A stretch of 26,164 nucleotides of DNA, taken from NCBI GenBank assembly GCA_011763485.2, contig JAANSK020130012.1, forward strand, positions 1-26,164, read 5' to 3'. Position 1 is the stretch's first letter, and each line of letters opens with the position of its first letter. The stretch comes from Isoetes engelmannii. Lineage: Eukaryota; Streptophyta; Lycopodiopsida; Isoetales; Isoetaceae. A program made the position numbers and the translations under genes. The notes under the pieces are model-generated. The model did no database searches and was not told where the DNA came from. It saw only the letters and a list, made by a program, of their open reading frames with translations. This document shows, one piece after another, positions 21,958-26,164 of this stretch.

Positions 21958-22175
21958 TCTATCTACTAATATATAAAGAAATAGTGTCCGTGCGTGAGTG
22001 AGTGAATCCTCCTCGCTCCATCAACGACCAGGAAGGCGCCACGTGGCGCGATCGTCCGTCCATCTTGATGGGAGATGAAAACTCCTTTGTTGGAAAAAAT
22101 TGTTAGGAGGGATTCAAACCTGGTGGGTGGCTTCCCAGCCCCCATCCCAACTACTATACCAAGCAATGATTTCTT
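21958..22175. mobile_element. Uncertain Helitron-like or SINE-like patch
   Basis: The + strand has TCTACTAATATATAAAG near 21962-21979, which resembles the 5' ends of plant Helitrons (TC start, AT-rich). On the minus strand, a TGGTATAGTAGTTGG box and a GGTTTGAATCCC box lie about 40 nt apart near 22100-22160, like a tRNA-derived promoter. The two readings conflict, and neither end of an element can be proved. Confidence 0.3.
22036..22049. promoter_or_regulatory. 14-bp perfect palindrome centred on a G-box
   Basis: GCGCCACGTGGCGC is a perfect palindrome with a CACGTG core, the site bound by plant bZIP and bHLH factors. It sits in a repeat-like patch and not next to a gene, so the function is unknown. 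Confidence 0.5.
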
Positions 22176-22250
22176 TAAAAAATTAGTGGCTCAAACATAG
22201 TTAAGGCTAGGGCCTAATCAAATAGAGTACCTTAGAAAGGTCTAGATGGC

Positions 22251-22580
22251 TCTAGAATGTTGCAGAATGTTCAAGAATATTCCAGGTGCTCATAGGTAAG
22301 CATCTCAAATCTAAAAATAGAAAGTTTTTTCAAATTTGCAAAGACTAAAAATAGAATGTTTTAGAGTGTTCTAGATGCTCGCAAGTAAGCATGTGAGTCT
22401 AAAATAGAAGGTTTTCTGAGATTTTGCAAAAACCCAAAATAGAATGTCCATGAATGTTCTAGAATATTCTAGACGCTAATAGGTAAGCACCTCCATTTAA
22501 AAATAGAAGGTTTTTTTTTGAAACTTTGGAAAAAACCAAAATAAGATGTTTTGGAAAGTTCTAGAGAGCTGATAAGTATA
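22251..22580. repeat. Tandem repeat of about 90-98 bp carrying heat-shock-element arrays
   Basis: Three diverged units plus a partial fourth align on the shared phrase 'TAAGC/T' at 22297, 22386, 22484 and 22574. Each unit opens with alternating GAA and TTC triplets at 5-bp spacing. In unit 1 five of six triplets match (22255-22282); in unit 3 four match in a row (22452-22469); units 2 and 4 are weaker. GAAnnTTCnnGAA is the binding pattern of heat shock factors. The rest of each unit is A/T-rich with AAAATAGAA. No gene starts next to it. Confidence 0.75.
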
Positions 22581-23200
22581 GGTAAAATAGGTGTAGGTGT
22601 ATAGGTATGATAAGTGTGTAGGTGATAGGTAGAGGTATGATAAGTGTGGGTGTAGGTGTAGGTGATAAGTATAGGTATGATAGGTGTATAGGCATGATAA
22701 GTATAAGTGTATAGGTATGATAAATATGATAGGTGTATAGGTATGATAAGTGTGTAGGTGATAGGTGTATAGGTATAATAAGTGTGTAAGTAATAGGTAT
22801 AGGTATGACAGGTGTAGGTGTATAGGTATGATAGGTGTATAGGTGTATAGTTATGATAAGTGTGTAGGTGATAGATATAGGTATGATAGGTATTGTCAAT
22901 AGGTATGATAGGTGTATGCGTATGATAAGTGTGTAGGTGATAGGTATAGGTATGAAAGGTGTAGGTGTATATGTATGATAGGTGTATAGGTATAGTAAGT
23001 GTGTAGGTGATAGGTATAGCTATGATAGGTGTAGGTGTAGAGGTATGATAGGTGTGTAGGTATATAAGTATGATAAGTGTGTAGGTCATAGGTATAGATA
23101 TGATAGGTGTAGATGTATAGGTATGATAGGTGTATAGGTATGATAAGTGTGTAGGTGATAGGTATAGGTATGATAGGTGGAGGTGTATAGGTATGAGCAT
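22575..23200. repeat. Minisatellite of ATAGGT/GTAGGT-type 6-mers with about 70-bp higher-order units
   Basis: The block is built from short degenerate units such as GTATAGGTATGATAGGT. The marker AAGTGTGTAGGT recurs at 22612, 22748, 22780 (variant), 22858, 22927, 22997, 23075 and 23145. Most steps are 69-78 bp or twice that (136), with one 32-bp exception, showing a higher-order unit near 70 bp. Long minus-strand frames (Tyr/Thr/His/Ile-rich) are artefacts of the repeat. Confidence 0.9.
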
Positions 23201-23250
23201 TTAGGGAGATAGGCATGCATTTGTCCAAACCGAGGCGAGGCCGAGCGGAG

Positions 23251-24106
23251 GAGGCATGGTATAATATAGCTATCCATGGATGGGCATGCATTTAGGGTAT
23301 GGATGGACATGCATTTGTCCAGGGCGGCCCCTTTTCTACTCATATAACGAGTTTATAATAAGAGTGATCGGTACATCTGCATCCTAAACATTTCTAATTT
23401 TTTACAACTCTAGATGCCGAAAAGATGGCCGATCCGGAAGATGAGGAGCACGAAGAACAGGAAAAGAAGGGGGAAGAGGAAGAATATAGGTCTCTCAATT
23501 CTCATAAATTTACAGAGAAGATGAAAGTTGCCCTTCTTTCGACTCAAAAAGATGGTAACATGGAAGATCATGCATAGGATCCATTTGATTTCAATCTGGT
23601 TGACATTTAGCTTCTTAAAAATCATCGTATGAAATTGTGCGGGTCCCCAATTTACATCATGGCCTTGTGTTATTTTTGAACGACTTTTAGTGTATATTAA
23701 TCAACATTTATGCTTTGATGTGAATCTGCCCTGTAATTATTAATCGGACTCTACCCTTATGTCTCATTTGCTTTAAGTAACTCAACATGACTATGTATAG
23801 ATGGACGGTCGTCCAATTTAAAATTGCCTGAAATCGCCATTAATCAATCGCACAACTCGCCAAAAATATCATTTTTGGGATTACAAAAAAAGGCATATTT
23901 TTAGGGTGTCGAGGACATTTGGGGTCATTGTGGACCGCTGGTAAGTATATAAGTAACGAAACCGTGCTTTCACAAGTTTGTACTCAAGTTGCAACCCGTC
24001 GAAGTTCTTTATAGTGTTAATGAGCTTCAACTGAAGTGCATTGATAAGATCTTGAGTTTGAATAATTCTCAAACACGTTGTTGGTCAAAGCGGCCAATAA
24101 ACTCTG
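23251..24106. repeat. Direct repeat copy A of a gypsy-associated segment (856 bp)
   Basis: It matches 25071-25915 along its whole length at roughly 90% by eye, offset by about 1820 bp. On the minus strand its start (24106 downward) continues the RNase H frame of the neighbouring gypsy relic. On the + strand it has an acidic frame beginning MADPEDEEHEEQ near 23424 that runs to a stop near 23575. It is not an ordinary LTR pair, because the repeat includes part of pol. Confidence 0.8.
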
Positions 24107-25070
24107 ACCTCATGGAATAGTGTCTCCACTTCTTTGAGCGCATGCACCAAAGCAATCCATTCTTTTTATAAGTAGTATAACCTTGCTTCAATGGTTTTAA
24201 AATAAGTTAATCATGTCTATCTTGCATAAGCACGGTGCCAATGACATTTTCACTAGCATCGGAACATACTATTTGCCATCATTTGCTTCAAAATGTGAGA
24301 AGCTTCTTCGGCATCTTTATTCCAAACGAAAGGTACATCTCTTTTTCAAAGACCTATTAAGTGGAAAGGTTGCTTGTAAATCTTTCACAAATCTCTGATA
24401 ATAACTGCATACTTGCATAAAAGAAAATCCTTGAGATTTTCAAGATGAGGCCAACTAATAGTCTTAATTTTTTTAGGGTCCATCCTAATGCCATCTTTGG
24501 ATATATTATGACCTAAATATCCAACCTATTGCATAAGGAATCGACTCTTTGATTCATAAACAAACAACTTGCTCTGCCTAAGGAGATCCAAAACCTGTTG
24601 AAGATGTTATTTGTGCTCTTCTAGGGATTTGCTCTGTAAATAAGAATATTATCAAAGAAGACGACAACATACTTTTACAATGGATGTCAACACCCTTCCC
24701 ATAAGACAACAAAAGGTTGTCGTAGCATTAACCAGTCCAAATGGCATTAGTCAAAACTCATAGGGTCCAAAGGTTGTTCTGAATGTTGTTTTATCAATGT
24801 CCTCATCCTTAATTCTTATTTGATGATAACTTAATTTTAGATGCAAGCTCCTAACTCGTCATATAAATCATCAACTCTTGGAGCTGGAAACTTATCCTTT
24901 ATGGTCAAATTATTAAGAGCTCGGTAGTCTATGTACTCTTTGTCATTCTTCTTAATCAAAATGATTGTTGCGTCAAAAGGCAAATATCTAGGACGTATCA
25001 ACTGATGATCTAGCCTCTAAGTAATCTGCTTTTCAAGTTCCGACTTTTCATTCAATGGAGAAGCAAAAAA
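24107..25070 (-). pseudogene. Ty3/gypsy pol relic: reverse transcriptase to RNase H
   Basis: Read on the minus strand with frameshifts and stops, the order is: a DYRALN-type block near 24905-24945, a 'YHQI' block near 24820-24835, FGPYEF with MPFG near 24725-24780, a catalytic-motif region near 24625-24672, YLGHNIS near 24495-24520, an RT-RNase H connection near 24290-24420, and an RNase H start near 24200-24270. This is the standard Ty3/gypsy order. The catalytic motif reads FFDN where the family has F-x-D-D, and several in-frame stops are present, so the copy is dead. No integrase was recognised. Confidence 0.85.
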
Positions 25071-25915
25071 GAGGCATGGTATAATATAACTATCCATGGA
25101 TGGGCATGCATTCAGGGCATGGATGGACGTGCATATGTCCAGGACGGCCCTTTTTCTAGTCATATAACGAGTTTATAATAAGAGTGATCGATACATCTGC
25201 ATCCTAAACATTTCTAATTTTTTACAGCTCTGGACGCCGAAAAGATGGCCGACCCGGAAGATGAGGAGCACGAAGAACAGAAAAAGAAGGGGGATGAGGA
25301 AGAAGATAGGTCTCTCAATTCTCATAAATTTAAAGAGAATACGAAAGCTACCCTTCTTTCGACTCAAAAAGATGGTAACATGGGAGACCATGCATAGGAT
25401 CCATCTAATTTCAATCTGGTTGACATTCAGCCTTTTAAAAATCATCATATGAAATTGTGCGGGTCCCCAATTTACATCATGGTCTTGTATTCTTTTTGAG
25501 CGACTTTTGGTGTATATTAATCAAGTTTATGCTTTGATGCGAATCTGCCCTGTATTTATTAATCGGACTCTATCCTTATATCTCATTTGCATTTTGTAAC
25601 CCAACACAACTATGTATAGATGGGCAGTCGCCCAATTTAAAATTGCCTGAAATCGCCATTAATCAATCGCACAACTCACCAAAAACATCATTTTTGGGAT
25701 AAGAAAAGCATTTTTTAGGGTGTCGAGGACATCTGGGGTCATTATGGACCGCTGGTAAGTCCATAAGTAACGAAACCGTGCTTTCACAAGTTTGTACTCA
25801 AGTTGCAACCCGTCAAAGTTCTTTATAGTGTCAATGAGCGTTAACTGAAGTGCATTGATAACATCTTGAGTTATGTCTCAAACACGTTGTTAGTCAAAGC
25901 GTGCAATAACTCTGG
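25071..25915. repeat. Direct repeat copy B of the gypsy-associated segment (845 bp)
   Basis: Second copy of 23251-24106, with the same end points and the same + strand acidic frame (from near 25244, stopping at the same relative site). On the minus strand it begins with the same RNase H remnant and leads into the RT start at 25070, so pol, segment and pol pieces follow one another as in a tandem array. Confidence 0.8.
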
Positions 25916-26164
25916 GGTGAGGATAATATTACCCTGGTTTGGGTGATCCCGGAGGTGTTAATTCCGGCCTCCAAGATCACCCCCATTTTTCGACGGAACC
26001 CATTCCAGGGGCCTCCGTTTTGCCGTACTGACACATGTCAGCCCCCTGCACAGATCGTGGTCGTCCGTTCTATCGGCAAATCCTGGTCGTCCGCCGACCT
26101 CCCGTCCTCCGGTATCACCACTAAAAAATGTTGGTGATTCCGGAGAGCAGGAGCACCAGGGGGC
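25916..26164. other. GC-richer window end, nothing identified
   Basis: The sequence changes abruptly to GC-rich after the repeat. Related phrases GTGATCCCGGAG and GTGATTCCGGAG occur near 25945 and 26132, and a perfect 7-bp hairpin stem (ATCACCA/TGGTGAT) lies near 26115-26138. It may be the edge of another repeat cut by the window. Confidence 0.4.

Noticed and set aside
22575-23200. Interstitial telomere repeat or CRISPR-like array
   Set aside because: The units are not TTTAGGG, and there are no conserved repeats separated by unique spacers.
22469-23291. Long minus-strand ORFs of 112-243 codons rich in Tyr, Thr, His and Ile
   Set aside because: They are translations of the minisatellite, open in several frames at once.
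23251-25915. Intact LTR retrotransposon with 850-bp LTRs
   Set aside because: The repeats contain part of the RNase H region, lack TG...CA ends, and there is no primer-binding site or complete internal region.

Overview
The window looks like nuclear DNA of a land plant. It has one many-exon gene with short AG-ending introns, a histone H2B ubiquitin ligase whose sequence and length match plant HUB1/HUB2, surrounded by plant-type decayed retroelements (Ty3/gypsy, LINEs, a tRNA-derived SINE and a Mutator-type MITE). The LINE reading frames remind me of fern-like LINEs, but the sequence alone does not fix the species. There is no sign of bacterial operons, CRISPR arrays or phage genes.

Layout. 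1-3560 is AT-rich and mostly without genes; a short broken exon-like stretch near 2600-2740 carries a WRC-like zinc motif. 3565-5052 holds a small inverted-repeat element and a clear 443-bp foldback MITE with 9-bp target duplications. 5311-6588 is a diverged direct duplication of about 0.65 kb. 6600-8240 shows nothing I can name. 8247-11275 holds an unidentified exon-like ORF (minus) and three LINE fragments in mixed orientation. 11340-12440 is strongly purine-rich on the + strand.

13747-18900 (minus strand) is the only complete host gene. I resolve 19 coding exons giving 880 residues: an N-terminal head, long coiled coils and a perfect C-terminal C3HC4 RING. Two introns use GC donors, one of them inside the RING, and one 84-bp intron is in frame without a stop. 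A 32-codon upstream ORF ends 29 nt before the chosen AUG.

Upstream of the gene, 19929-20789 (minus) is an intact 286-residue LINE ORF1-type protein with no ORF2 attached. Then come short tandem repeats, a tRNA-derived SINE (21238-21478), a Helitron- or SINE-like patch with a 14-bp G-box palindrome, a tandem array with heat-shock-element arrays (22251-22580), a 0.6-kb minisatellite with about 70-bp higher-order periodicity, and a Ty3/gypsy RT-RNase H relic lying in a partial tandem array with a 1820-bp period.

Only the HUB gene appears functional at the host level. It would act as the E3 ligase for H2B monoubiquitination. The remaining content is mobile DNA and its debris, some of which (the heat-shock-element array, the ORF1-only element, the uORF and the GC-donor introns) could have regulatory interest.
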